A stretch of DNA of 64,000 bases from Corallium rubrum (taxonomy: Eukaryota > Cnidaria > Anthozoa > Scleralcyonacea > Coralliidae): contig OZ036017.1 of the NCBI GenBank assembly GCA_964035015.1, positions 2,141,981 through 2,205,980 of the forward strand, given 5' to 3'. The position numbers and the translations under genes are program-made. Every line of letters begins with the position of its first letter. The first letter of the stretch is position 1. Below the pieces are notes generated by a model, which was not told the DNA's origin, did no database searches, and worked only from the letters and a program-made list of their open reading frames with translations. This document shows positions 10,885 to 21,188 of this stretch, piece by piece.

Positions 10885-11460
10885 TTTAGATCTATGCAGA
10901 TCCGTAGTTTACCAGTGGGCTTTCGAACAGCTATCATGCTACTAATCCAAACAGTAGACTTTGTAACTTTAGCAATTACCTGTCTTTGTTCTACAATCAT
11001 AGAATAATTAATTGGGACATTTTCCGTGGGAGCGCGATTTCTGACGGCATCGAAAAAAAAATCTGTCGCCTGCTCCAAACCACCATCACAGGTCTTCCTC
11101 TACCCCCACAAGTTTAACTTCCCCCCTCCCCCCCCCCCCCCCCCTCCACCATGCGATGTTGGTCCCTGGGGGTAGGCCTTACCCGCACCTCATGGCTCAT
11201 ACCATGTTTGTGAACCAACATTGTATGGTGGGGGGGGGGGGGGGAGGAGGATAACTTAACTGCGCAAAATGCATCTTTGCTTAGAAGTGACATTGTTGCA
11301 AGTTGTCCCAATGTAATTTTCCAATGATTGTAGTTCTCGAATTTCTCCTTCAATTTTGACTTTAAAAGAACTGCTACTCTGCGAGGTTGGTGCTGCACTG
11401 GTTTTACGCTTTTGTCTGGATACAATATCCCCCAGGTAAACATCCTGGTCCACTGAACAC
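10885..11460 (-). pseudogene. gypsy-2 RT N-terminal fragment (minus-strand copy)
   Basis: Minus strand: KPVQHQPRRVAVLLKSKLKE near 11400, then after an inserted C/G-rich inverted repeat VIAKVTKSTVWISSMIAV and KPTGKLRICIDLKDL (11000-10890). This is the start of a gypsy RT of a different family from gypsy-1. It belongs to the same family as the plus-strand fragment beginning near 11500, so the two lie head to head. At 10885 the frame leaves gypsy-2 and enters gypsy-1. Confidence 0.75.
11110..11253. repeat. Inverted repeat with homopolymer C and G arms
   Basis: The left arm has a C-run of about 19, then TCCACCATGCGATGTTGGT. The right arm has ACCAACATTGTATGGT, then a G-run of about 17. Arms of about 40 nt flank about 50 nt, so a single strand would fold into a long hairpin with a C:G homopolymer stem. 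It sits inside gypsy-2 pol sequence and behaves like a small non-autonomous insertion; no clear target duplication was seen. Confidence 0.75.
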
Positions 11461-11499
11461 CTCTCCACTAGTTTTCCACTACGACCACAACTTGATTTG

Positions 11500-13035
11500 T
11501 GTGCTGGAAAAGCCCAGCAATGCAACCTGAAGTTCAACAAGCAGAAATTGAAACTACGTGTGACCAAAGTATCTTATATGGGACATTTACCCACCTCCAA
11601 AGGCCTTCTCCCAGTTCCTCAGAAGGTTCAATGTGTTATAGGCCAGTGAGCTCTATATATAACTGGAGTATTATTTGCTGGTCATTGACCGGGCAAAGAT
11701 TGAAGCCGAACATGGCGGACACGTAAAGCTGAGGTACGTATAATTCCAGTCTCCTACGCGGTCTTTTGACCAGATCTTGACCAGACCGCGTAGAAGGAAC
11801 TATACGTACTTCAGGCCTACATCCCATACAATGTCCGCCACGAAGATATCACTCCAGTTATATACAGAGCTCACTGTTATAGACATGCCCAAACCTGATG
11901 GAGTACAAGCAGTACAGCGTTTCTTGGGCTTCGTAAACTACTTTGCTAAGTTTTTACCACACATTTCAGATGTAAGTGAACCACTCCGTCGTCTTACTGA
12001 CAAAACTGCAGTTTGGTGTTGGATGCCAAAGCATGATACAGCCATCGATGGTATCAAGCAGTTGGTAACAAGTCATCCCGTTACTCCGGTACTATGATGT
12101 AAAGGAAGAGGTAACTATACAGTGTGATGCCAGCAAAGTTGGCCTGGGTGCTGCCCTGCTGCAAAACGGGCAGCCAGTGGCTTTTGCCTCAAGATCCCTA
12201 ACAGTCACCGAACGTCGATATGCCCAAATCGAAAAAGAGTGCTTGGCAATTGTATTTTTGGGCGAGTGGTTTGAGCAATATATCTATGGGAGGGCAGACG
12301 TCGACGTAACGTAACCTGCCAGACAGATGAAGAGATGTATATTGCAGATACGTATATACTCTGTCCAGGGCTGCTCTATACCTCAGAAACATGAAGCAGG
12401 TGAAGCCACACCAGCAGATCAGATCTTGTTAGCCAGCAAGCCAACAGCAACGTTAGCAAACAAATGGTATTTGAGAAGGAGCTAGAATGCATCAATCAAA
12501 CTGATTTCCTGAAAGTCACAGATAACAGACTTCGCTAGATACAGCAGCAAACAATTCAAGAAACAGATGTGCAAGTACGCAAATCAACCATTCTTGGCCA
12601 GATACAAAGAAGGAAGTTCCAAAAATCATCAGTGAGTATTGGACATATGGGGACGAACTAACACCTCAGAATGGAGTAATATTTAAAGGACCCAATATTA
12701 TCATTCCCAAGTCCACGCACCCCGAGATGTTGGTTCGCATACACTCCATGCAGCCATCTTGGAACATAATCGTGCCTACGGAATTTCCAGGGATATTCTG
12801 TACTGGCCAAATATGAGCAAGGAAATACGTGACATGGTCGGGCAGTGAAGAAGTCCGCAGTTAAAATTGCCAAAAGTATCATAAAGAAAGTCAAGAATCG
12901 TGGACATGATATCTGGAAAGTCATCCTTGACTGGCGAAACACTCCCACAGAAAGCATGGACAGAGGCCCTGTGCAGCGTTTGATGTCTGCCGTATTTGTG
13001 GTGGGCATTATTGAGCATGCAAGTGATGCAACATG
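11500..13035 (+). pseudogene. gypsy-2 pol fragment (plus-strand copy): RT end, RNase H, integrase ends
   Basis: Plus strand: RT thumb region (KLKLRVTKVSYMGHLPTSKG, about 11540-11630), interrupted by the MITE at 11644-11876. It resumes as DMPKPDGVQAVQRFLGFVNY, then RNase H (TIQCDASKVGLGAALLQNG, ERRYAQIEKECLAIVF, about 12110-12270). The integrase N-terminal region follows (TPQNGVIFKGPNIIIP about 12660, then YWPNMSKEIRDMVGQ about 12840). It then jumps to the integrase C-terminal segment (IWKVILDWRNTPTESMD, 12920-12965). The DDE catalytic core is missing at about 12850. Several stops and shifts confirm a dead copy. Confidence 0.85.
11644..11876. mobile_element. 233-bp hAT-like MITE with 8-bp target duplication
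   Basis: The ends are CAGTGAGCTCTATATATAAC and its inverted counterpart (...CAGAGCTCACTG), continuing as imperfect inverted repeats (ACTCCAGTTATATA). Flanks TTATAGGC (11636-11643) and TTATAGAC (11877-11884) differ at one base, an 8-bp TSD as hAT elements make. The interior holds further palindromes around ACGCGGTC. Removing the element restores the gypsy-2 RT reading frame across V-I-D-M-P, which supports the boundaries. Confidence 0.88.
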
Positions 13036-13250
13036 AGTTGCTTGGCTACAATCTTATATCGAGTCCAAATTAGAGCAAAAAAACCCCAAACAAAACAAAA
13101 ACCTGTAAGACGGGTTACTTCGTGCCAAATTGCGGACGAGGCTTTTCAACTATCTATCAACAAGAAAACAAAGGGGGGAAGCTCTGCCCGCGAGGTAGTA
13201 TAGAAATGGTACAGCAGTTGATTTATTTATCTATTCTATTTTATATTTAT

Positions 13251-13327
13251 TCGTTCGTTCGTTCGTTCGTTCGTTCGTTCGTTCGTTCGTTCGTTCGTTC
13301 GTTCGTTCGTTCGTTCGTTCGTTCGTT
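13251..13327. repeat. (TTCG)n tetranucleotide microsatellite
   Basis: About 19 uninterrupted TTCG units. A shorter CGAA run lies at 13403-13421 in inverted orientation. CpG in every unit makes the array mutation-prone if the genome is methylated. The Arg-Ser-Phe-Val ORF through it is an artefact. Confidence 0.97.
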
Positions 13328-13609
13328 TGCTTATTTATAAGTTTCAATTAATTACAAAGTAAAACAGAAGCATCACGACTACAATAAGCGAGCTTGATGA
13401 GAGGCGAACGAACGAACGAACACGAAGTTAACACATGTTTTTAAATATAACAACAATCTACATACAGTAGTTACTAGTGATATTCATTACCAGAAATTAA
13501 TGACAAAATGGTCACCGCTTGAAAGCCAATTTACATATATTCCTTAGAGGATGGCGTCCCATTTTGAACAGTAAATATATAAGGCGAATATATTAACGTG
13601 AGAATAAAG

Positions 13610-13752
13610 ACTTATTATGCGAGTGCGAGGTCTGTACGGGAAAGTATTTGCCTGAGGTTTTCGTACAGACCGAGCGACGAAGGAGCGAGGTTTGTGCGAT
13701 AAAACCGAGTGCAAATACTTTCCAGTACAGACCGAGCAAAAGAGGTTAATAA
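13610..13752. mobile_element. Palindromic MITE with CTGTAC/GTACAG arms
   Basis: Starts CTTATTATGCGAGTGCGAGG and ends ...GGTTAATAAGG. Inner arms GTACGGGAAAGTATTTGC and GCAAATACTTTCCAGTAC are inverted, and a CGAGCGACGAAGGAGCGAGG segment forms the centre. It has no coding potential. The sharp palindromic organisation is typical of a short non-autonomous DNA element. Confidence 0.65.
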
Positions 13753-14964
13753 GGAATTTATTATATGGCTATTGGTTCATTTTATTTTTAAGCTTCGAGT
13801 GTTGTTTTCGTCTTCGGAGTATTTACCTTACCTGTTGACTTTTTCGTGTCGCTTCTTGGCCTTCTTAATTACACCAGTTCGGCTTTTATTTGTCGTGTTT
13901 TTCGATAAACAGTTTTAAAGGAAACTAGCAGTGATACAAGACAAAGCATAAACCGAAAATAAACATCTTGAAACTCAAAATATGAGCTAAAAACAAGACA
14001 ACAATTGAAAAGATGATATTTCGATTTTATTACAAAATTATCATCAGACCAAGTGACCAGAATCAAATATCTATACGTTCTATTTAAACAAGGATGGCAA
14101 AATAGGATTAAAATAACTAGAGTTATATTACAACGGTTAACGGCGGGAAAAGAGAATTCAAAATTTTAAAATTTTGAAATTTAAACTGATTACAACACAT
14201 GTTCCAACACATCTTATTGTTCCAACACATTTTATTGTTCAGAATATTTGAATAAAGATACCTATTCTCGGTTTTCACTCACGTGATCGGTGGCCCCCTT
14301 GAGGTGGTGAAACGATATGAAAGGTTTGAATAAGAATAGAATTAAATTCCAATAGGATAAAGGTTGTGTACCAACATGGCCGCAATTTCATTGTTTCTGT
14401 GCACCAACATGGCCGCCGTGACGTCATATGAAAATCAAGAATTTCTCTTTTATTTGTATTCAAATCAACTAAGAAATGTTCCCGCCAAAACTTACAGGGC
14501 CGAGAAAAAAGCGTATTGACCCTGAGGTCAATATCGTAAAATCCCGACCTCTCAGGAACCAATCAGTGTGCGTCGTTTTGCGTACGGACCCGAAATCAAA
14601 CCCAGCCATATAATAATTCCGCTTATTGAGTAGCTTGCGAACTATTTGCCGACCTCCTGATCTAAACAACAACCATTATCCAATCATTTAGTCACCTATT
14701 TATTTTCATCAGATATATCTGCGATCTTCCAAATTGTGTTGAAAGTAGTAAACAAATAAGCAAGTCGTGCACGACTGGATTGCGGTAGGATTTTGTTTGA
14801 TACCTTCAAAATCGTCTTTGGTCAAATGTTTGAGAGTTGATAGAAGAACCTTTATCTTGTATGTAATAAATTACATAATTGGCTGAAGTTGTATACATCC
14901 AATTCAACAACTACCCGACTTGTAATCGGAAAATAGTAGGCGAGATACTCAATTGGCAGAAATT
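13753..14964. other. Interior of the inverted-repeat segment, no gene seen
   Basis: Contains the motif CAACATGGCCGC twice (about 14373 and 14407, the second followed by CGTGACGTCA), a phrase that recurs at 43858 and looks repeat-derived. Short ORFs (maximum 95 codons, minus strand, 14275-14562) have no recognisable domain. Confidence 0.4.
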
Positions 14965-15080
14965 TCAGTTTAATATTTCCCCTCTATATATTTACTGTTC
15001 AAAATTAGATGCCATTTCATAAAGGCTATATGTTTAGCCCTTAAGCGGCAGCCATTTTGTCATCAATTTCTGGTAATGTT

Positions 15081-15704
15081 GTGGCCATTAGCAGTCTTTT
15101 AAGAGGTAGTGATGGATTTTACTTCAATACAACAAATCATAGCTTATACCTGTTACTGGATGCATTTCTTCAAATGAAACAGTCCTCTCTTGACAACTGG
15201 CACTTCTGTTATATTGATCAGTTGCATCTGCATGTGTTTGATGAAAAAAAAAAGATGTATCTTACTAAAGCATGCAGGATCAACATTGCAACAGTGTGAC
15301 ATATTTTAAATCTACATCCGTTTTATACTCGTAATCAGCGGAAATTTTTATACAGTTGCCCTTTTAATACTGTTTCTAGTTCTTTTTACATATAGTAGCC
15401 CTCTGCGCGGGATTATTTCTATTATCCAGATTTTATGATACAACAACGGGTGAAGATGATTGCTTTTGAATTTGCTTGCGGTTGTATTTATTGTCTTCTA
15501 CAGTCTAAACTATATATCATGTTTGAAGCGACTTGTTGAAGCAAATAAAAGCACAGGTTTGAGGTCGTTATAAGAGACTCTTCATTCATCGATAAGGAAG
15601 TTTTCCTTTTGAAAAGAGTAAGCTTAATTTATAACTAGTTATTACTACCCCTTTAACCCATATACTGTAGGTAGATCATAGTCATATTTATAAAATTCTT
15701 GACA
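15081..15704. other. Sequence downstream of the TPR exon (minus-strand sense)
   Basis: This would be intron or 3' flank for the TPR gene. A plus-strand ORF at 15057-15299 (80 codons) overlaps the inverted-repeat arm and has no known similarity. No second exon for the TPR gene could be recognised here. Confidence 0.35.
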
Positions 15705-17024
15705 CTAAGACTTACCCCTACTACTAGGTTCTTCACCAATTGCCTGAGCTTCCGGGTACCATTTAATTGCTTCTTGGTGCTGGCCCATGTTGAAGTAAGC
15801 AACAACTAAACCAGTGTAAGCCTTTTCTTCTGGAACGATGTCACCTAATTGTTTAGCAATCTTCAGAGTTTCCTGACACCATTCAATTGCCATTTTATAT
15901 TCGCCGTTGTTGCAACAGGCTACCCCCAAGGGCGCGCATGACTCTCCTTCCTGATTATTATCACCAACCTCTAAAGCAATATCTCGTGCTTGCTGGTAAT
16001 ATTCATTTGCCATCTGATATTTACCAATTTTGTAATAGTCATCTCGTAACCCAACGTATGCCTCTGCTTCTTGCTTTCTGTCACCTCGTTCTTGGGCAAT
16101 TTCTAGGGCTTTCTGTTGATATGCAATCGCTGTGTGATATTGAGCAACGTTTTTATAGGCATTTCCCAACCAAACACATGCCTCTGCTTCTAGCTTTCTG
16201 TCACGTTGTTCTTGGGCAATTTTTAGGGCTTTCTGATGATATCTAATCGCTGTTTGAAACTGAGCAATGTGACAGGATATTCCCAACCCAAGGTTTGCCT
16301 CTACTTCTAGCTTTCTGTAACCTTGTTCTTGGGCGGCAATTTCTAGGAATTTCTGAAGATATCCAATCGTTGTTTGAAACTGAGCAATGTGATAGGATAT
16401 TCCCAACCCAACGTATGCCTCTGCTTCTTGCTTTCTGTCGTTTTCTTCGTGGGTAATTTTTAGGGCTTTCTGATGATATCCAATCGTTGTTTGATATTGA
16501 GCAATGTTTCTATAGGCATTTTTCAACCAAAGGTATGCCTCTGCTTCTAGCTTTCTGTCACCTTCTTCTTGGGCAATTTTTAGGGCTTTCTGATGATATT
16601 CAATCGCTATTTGATATTGAGCAATGTTTTTATAGGCACTTCCCAACCAAACGTATGCCTCTGCTTCTAGCTTTCTGAAGTCTTGTTTTTGGGCAATTTC
16701 TAGGGCTTTCTGATGATATCCAATCGCTGTTTGATACTGAGCAATGTTATGATAGGATATTCCTACCGCAAGGTATGCCTCTGCTTCTAGCTTTCTGAAG
16801 TCTTGTTCTTGGGCAATTTCTAGGGCTTTCTGATGATATCCAATCGCTGTTTGATACTGAGCAATGTTATGATAGGATATTCCTAACCCAAAGTATGTCT
16901 CTGGTTCTAGCTTTCTGTCACCTTGTTTTTGGGCAATTTTTAGGGCTAATGGATATCGAGCATAGGGATATCCTAATCCCAAGTATGCTTCTGCTTGTTG
17001 CTTTATTTTACTTTGTTTTGCCAT
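15705..17024 (-). CDS. Tetratricopeptide-repeat protein (TTC28-like TPR array), possibly only one exon
   Basis: A 439-codon ORF made almost wholly of about 11 TPR units of 40 residues, with consensus like EAYLGLGISYHNIAQYQTAI then GYHQKALEIAQEQGDRKLEA. The 40-residue period and the 'ALKIAQE.GDR..E' linker match TPR_12-type arrays common in cnidarian TTC28-like proteins and in bacterial regulators. TPR arrays build a superhelix that binds peptides; the partner is unknown. The first unit (residues 10-37) is short and two central units lost a residue. No signal peptide or membrane segment is seen. The last codons before the stop are GGTAAGT in minus-strand sense, a strong 5' splice donor (exon end at 15716), so the true protein may continue into an exon not recognisable here. 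The ATG at 17024 is the first in frame, in an A-rich context. Cnidarian homologues are often joined to CHAT or NACHT domains; none is visible. Intactness over 439 codons argues for real coding sequence. Confidence 0.82.
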   Translation of the reverse strand: MAKQSKIKQQAEAYLGLGYPYARYPLALKIAQKQGDRKLEPETYFGLGISYHNIAQYQTAIGYHQKALEIAQEQDFRKLEAEAYLAVGISYHNIAQYQTAIGYHQKALEIAQKQDFRKLEAEAYVWLGSAYKNIAQYQIAIEYHQKALKIAQEEGDRKLEAEAYLWLKNAYRNIAQYQTTIGYHQKALKITHEENDRKQEAEAYVGLGISYHIAQFQTTIGYLQKFLEIAAQEQGYRKLEVEANLGLGISCHIAQFQTAIRYHQKALKIAQEQRDRKLEAEACVWLGNAYKNVAQYHTAIAYQQKALEIAQERGDRKQEAEAYVGLRDDYYKIGKYQMANEYYQQARDIALEVGDNNQEGESCAPLGVACCNNGEYKMAIEWCQETLKIAKQLGDIVPEEKAYTGLVVAYFNMGQHQEAIKWYPEAQAIGEEPSSRGKS

Positions 17025-17778
17025 TTTTTTGGTTTTCTGTTATTTTTTAACTGCTGTTTGATATATAGTTGCCAGTTTAGTTAGCTAGGATTTCTAAACA
17101 CAATATATTTTCCCTCGCTTCTTCCCTTTTATTACCTCGTATATTTTTAATTTTGTGCGCCTTTTTATGTTGAAGTATGAATTTTCTATCCTAATGTATC
17201 CATCTGATTTTTTCCCTTTTTTCACCTCGTTGTTCTGGCTGTAATAAAATCTGATCTTCATCCAAGTATATATCTTTGGTCAGTTTTCCTTTGTTTTTAA
17301 TACCAATGATGCGAATAATCAGGCTTTCCTAGGAGATGTTGGGTAAGAAGATCAATATTTAACATTTACACGCTTTAAGAGTTCGTAAACATTTTTGCAC
17401 TTTAGTGCATGTAGCTTTCTATAGTATATAGCAGAGTAAGTCAATTGACATTTTTTTGTGAAATAATTATTAAATGTTGAACAAATACTAGAAATACGTA
17501 AACGAAACCACCTTTTCGTGTTTTTGTTTATTGGGCCTTGGATTAAAATATATTCTATCTAAAATTTCTTTTATCATTTTTCTATTTAAGTCTGGTAGCT
17601 GCAGTGCTATATACATATATTGGATATATATGTACTATTTACAGAATGATGACCGTTCTGTTTGCGAAAAATACATCATGTTACGTATAGGTTAGTTACC
17701 TCAACCGAGATAACTACGTCAGTTATTTACCAAGCGCCGAACTAAGTACTAACGTACTTAGTTCAACATCACCGAGGT
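17025..17778. other. 5' flank of the TPR ORF
   Basis: AT-rich sequence upstream (minus sense) of the TPR start codon. No convincing TATA or initiator element and no further ORF. An upstream exon cannot be excluded, since the TPR ORF start lacks independent support. Confidence 0.35.
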
Positions 17779-20593
17779 CAGGGGCGGATCTAGAATTTTT
17801 TTTACGTTAGTCAAACCATTCCTAGGGGGGTCCGGGGGCATGCCCCCCCGGAAAATTTTTGAAATTTGGACCTCTGAAATGGCATTTCCTGCATTCTGAC
17901 GGTACTTTGGGGAAAGATTTAAAGTTTTAAATCGTGTTTTCAATAGCGCATTTTATCAAACCTGGAAGGTGTCAAATAAATTTAGGGATAAAGTGGACGT
18001 TTTATTATGCAAATACATTTAAAATTATAGAAAATAACGGGGGGAAATCCAATAAATCGAATCTTAGGTAGCTGCTACATATGCACCCCGACGGAAATCC
18101 TGAACAACATCAGAACGTACACATAAACACATTCATATGACAAGATCAAAGAATCATGTTACCAAAATCATTAAGCACTTTAGATACTTTGAATGATATT
18201 CCAGGCCACTGAGGATAGGATCTAGTCCTGTGAGAAACATCAAGAGGAACACGAGGCAACCAAACAAAACTAATGTGTTCTCATGTTGTGCAATATTTAC
18301 GCAGAACTATCACTACCAGACATCACATAGTTCAATTTAAATAATTCACGTTCGCGTGCGCTATCAAATTTACTAAACCCATACAGTCATTCAGCCAGAA
18401 TAGAATACTATTATAAACGTCGCGTCTATATATAAGACTATTATTATAATATACGCGTTTGATAATCAAAGGATTAGTTACCGCGATAGGTTCTGAACCG
18501 TTTGAGTCTGACTGCCAAGACTCTGAGAATCCTTTGACGAGTAATACCTTCTGGCCTTAGCCAGTGTCGATAATATTTGCGCGTCTGACAACCAACGGCT
18601 TAACGTTAAAACTTACCTACCGCTCGGGACAATTGAAAAAATCAAATATCTCGGAGATATCCCTGATCTTCATTTTCAAACGCAGAAAGTACGGTTTCGT
18701 ATGAAACAAAATTGAACCTTCGTAGTCAAGCTTCGATCAGAAAGGCCGTAGTAATATTATGCTGAAGCATATACCCCACGCTGCGATAAGTCATGACTAA
18801 CCAAAAAAATACAGCCAATGACTATTCAGATATTTCTCGAATTAGCCAATCATATAACTTGTTTATGAGCCCCTGACCGCTCAAAGCCGGTCAGAACTCC
18901 CCGGAAAGTGGTCAACATTGACTGTGGACCAATCAAATAGCTAGATTCGGCGACAAGTTAGTCACTGCTCACGCGTAAGACTGCTGGTTTGACTAAGCTA
19001 TATTGCTTTGGGAAAAGTCAGCGCTGAACGAAATTTGACACCTGGAATAATTCATTACTGGACCGCGATTTGAATATAATTAACCGAGTTAATTTATGAC
19101 TATGCAATTTCTACGTTAGTCGCGTGACCGATTTGACTACCCCTAGATCCGCCCCTGCTTTTCTCGTATTTTCGGTTGCGGAAATTTTTATTTTGGTCTC
19201 GCATTATTTAAAATTTATCATAATTATATTCAGCCTAGCTGACGCTCGGGCCCAGGCCCGAGTTTGGCTACGCCACTGCTGATGATATAATACTGCTTGC
19301 TTCGCTAAATGACCTAAAAGTCCTAAAATTCTCAGAAATTAGCATGCCTATAACCCCGGCTGTGTTGCTTTTCTCTTGTTTATTTCGTATTTTTTTTATC
19401 AAAGCCTCGCCTATGGATTATATGGGACTCTTGGGAATTAATAAAAGTCCACAAAGATCCACAATAGTCCCAAACTTGTTCAGAATCTTGCGTTGCTCGC
19501 AGTTAATACATAACTTATAAGACTTTATGGGCTTTATATAGCGTGTGTTTTGCTCAGGGGCCCTCAGGACTTTCACAGACGAATAAAAACTGGACACACT
19601 GGAAGTCTGGAATACCGGAAAAACATCTAATTTCTAATTAACAATCTTTTTCTACCGAATACCGTCGATCAAAACGCAGAAAACCGCATACCGCTAGGCT
19701 GAATAAAACCGCAATACCGCACCTCAAGCGTGAAATTACCAAAATACCGTATGAAAAAAAATCCGAACCCGCAACACCGAAAACCCCAATGTCCCCCTCG
19801 TTAAGCCTTTGGTTGTCAGACGCGCAAATTATTATCGACACTGGCTAAGGCCAGAAGGTGTTACTCGTTAAAGGATTCTCAGAGTTTGGGCAGTCCGACT
19901 CAAACGGTTCAGAACCTATCGCGGTAACTAATCCTTTGATTATCAAACGCGTATATTATAATAATAGTCATATATGGACGCGACGTTTATAATAGTATTC
20001 TATTCTGGCTGAATGACTGCATGGGTTAGTAAATTTTGATGTCTGGTAGTGATAGTTCTGCGTAAATATTGCACAACATGAGAACACATTAGTTTTGTTT
20101 GGTTGCCTCGTGTACCTCTTGATGTTTCTCACACGACCGGCAGAACTTAGCCTCAGTGGCCTGGAATATCATTCAAAATATCTAAAGTGCTTAATGATTT
20201 TGGTAACATGATTCTTTGATCTTGTCATATGAATGTGTTTATGTGTACGTTCTGATGTTATTCAGGATTTCCGTCGGGGGTGCATACGTAGCAGCTCCCT
20301 AGGATTCGATTTATTGGATTTCCCCCCGTTATTTTCTATAATTTTAAATGCATTTGCATAGTAAAACGTCCACTTTATCCGAGAAATTTATTTGACACCT
20401 TCCAGATTTGATAAAATGCGCTATTGAAAACACGATTTAAAACTTTTAAATTTTTCCCAAAGTACCGTCAGAATGCAGGAAATGCCATTTCAGAGGTCCA
20501 AATTTCAAACATTTTTACGGGGGGAGGGGCATGCCCCCGGACCCCCCTAGGAATGGTTTGACTAAGGTGAAAAAAACTCTAAATCCGCCCCTG
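17779..20593. mobile_element. Large foldback element: arms of about 0.8 kb around 1.2 kb
   Basis: The left arm 17779-18605 starts CAGGGGCGGATCTAG and is the inverted, near-identical partner of the right arm 19799-20593, which ends ...TAAATCCGCCCCTG. Shared landmarks in order include GTCAAACCATTCCTAGG, a C/G-rich GGGGGCATGCCCC block, CAATAGCGCATTTTATC, and GACACTGGC...GCCAG near the inner edge. A third terminus, CTAGATCCGCCCCTG, ends at 19157 inside the loop, so 17779-19157 could itself be one element with TIRs and the right arm a second, opposed copy. No transposase or TSD was recognised. The loop (18606-19798) has no gene. Confidence 0.8.
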
Positions 20594-20870
20594 CGCATAG
20601 CCCACCACTCTAGCAGTGGTTTGAGCACTCTGTTCCTATAATAACATATATTCATGTTTGTTCCGAGCTGCACTGATGAGTTGTGATACAGCGAAACGTA
20701 CGTCTGCAGATTGAATATATGCTCCCACATTCCGGTGTGGTTGAGCACTCTATGGATATAAATATGATACAAATAGCATTACGCATAGCCCACCACTCTT
20801 CAGTGGTTTGAGCACTCTGTTCCTATAATAACATATCCATGTTCGTTCCGAGCTGCACTGCATGATGTGA
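20594..20870. repeat. 188-bp direct tandem duplication
   Basis: CGCATAGCCCACCACTCT begins at 20594 and again at 20782, each time followed by CAGTGGTTTGAGCACTCTG and TTCCTATAATAACATAT. The first copy continues with GAGCTGCACTGATGAG and CAGCGAAACGTACGTC, a phrase resembling the 3' tail of a non-LTR or Penelope-type element. The second copy is shorter. Confidence 0.8.
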
Positions 20871-21018
20871 AAAAAAGTCTTGTGAAACGGCGATGCATTA
20901 TAATCAATTGCCAAACAGCTTGAGGATGTGGAATTTGTTTGTATTGAAAAGGAAAGAGGGTGAATTGAATTTAGATAGGCTTTTGCATACTCGTGAAGCG
21001 TGCTGGTCTGCTCAGTTA

Positions 21019-21188
21019 TGCACCTATCAATTGAAAGCCCAACTCCCCCCACCCCAGGACAAGGTGGGGGGAAATGTGGGGAATTTTATAGCATTTCAAA
21101 GCATTTTATGCAAAATCAAATTTTGGCAAATCAAATCCCCACCCAGTCCCAGGGGTGGGGGGAGTCGGGCTTTCAATTGATAGGTGCA
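21019..21188. mobile_element. 170-bp MITE with about 43-bp TIRs and TTA target site (Harbinger-like)
   Basis: Begins TGCACCTATCAATTGAAAGC and ends with its inverse. The inverted match continues through C-rich ACTCCCCCCACCCC against GGGGTGGGGGGAGT with one mismatch. The trinucleotide TTA flanks both ends (21016-21018 and 21189-21191), the 3-bp TWA duplication used by PIF/Harbinger elements. It has no ORF of its own. Family assignment rests only on the TSD. Confidence 0.8.

Larger units (their letters stand above)
6912..10885 (-). mobile_element. Degraded Ty3/gypsy retrotransposon (copy gypsy-1)
   Basis: Read on the minus strand the order is protease-side sequence (about 10.88-10.2 kb), start of RT, RNase H, connection, integrase core and integrase C-terminus. 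That is the normal Ty3/gypsy pol order. The copy is dead: the RT palm is deleted, frames shift several times, and two DNA elements (7900-8897 and 9711-9867) are inserted. Its 5' side is cut off at a junction with a different gypsy family at about 10885. No LTR pair was identified. Confidence 0.88.
13480..15080. mobile_element. Inverted-repeat-bounded segment (arms about 115 bp)
   Basis: Arms at about 13480-13597 and 14965-15080 are diverged inverted copies, sharing CATTACCAGAAATT, GACAAAATGG, ATTTTGAACAGTAAATATATA and AATATT in matching order. They bound about 1.4 kb with no recognisable transposase, consistent with an old non-autonomous element or two opposed copies of one repeat. The interior includes the palindrome at 13610-13752. 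A TSD was not identified. Confidence 0.6.

Noticed and set aside
13122-13340. ORF ending in Arg-Ser-Phe-Val repeats
   Set aside because: Translation of the TTCG microsatellite.
15705-17024. Bacterial contamination as source of the TPR ORF
   Set aside because: There is no bacterial gene context, RBS or neighbouring ORF; flanks are eukaryotic repeats and the ORF ends in a splice-donor consensus.
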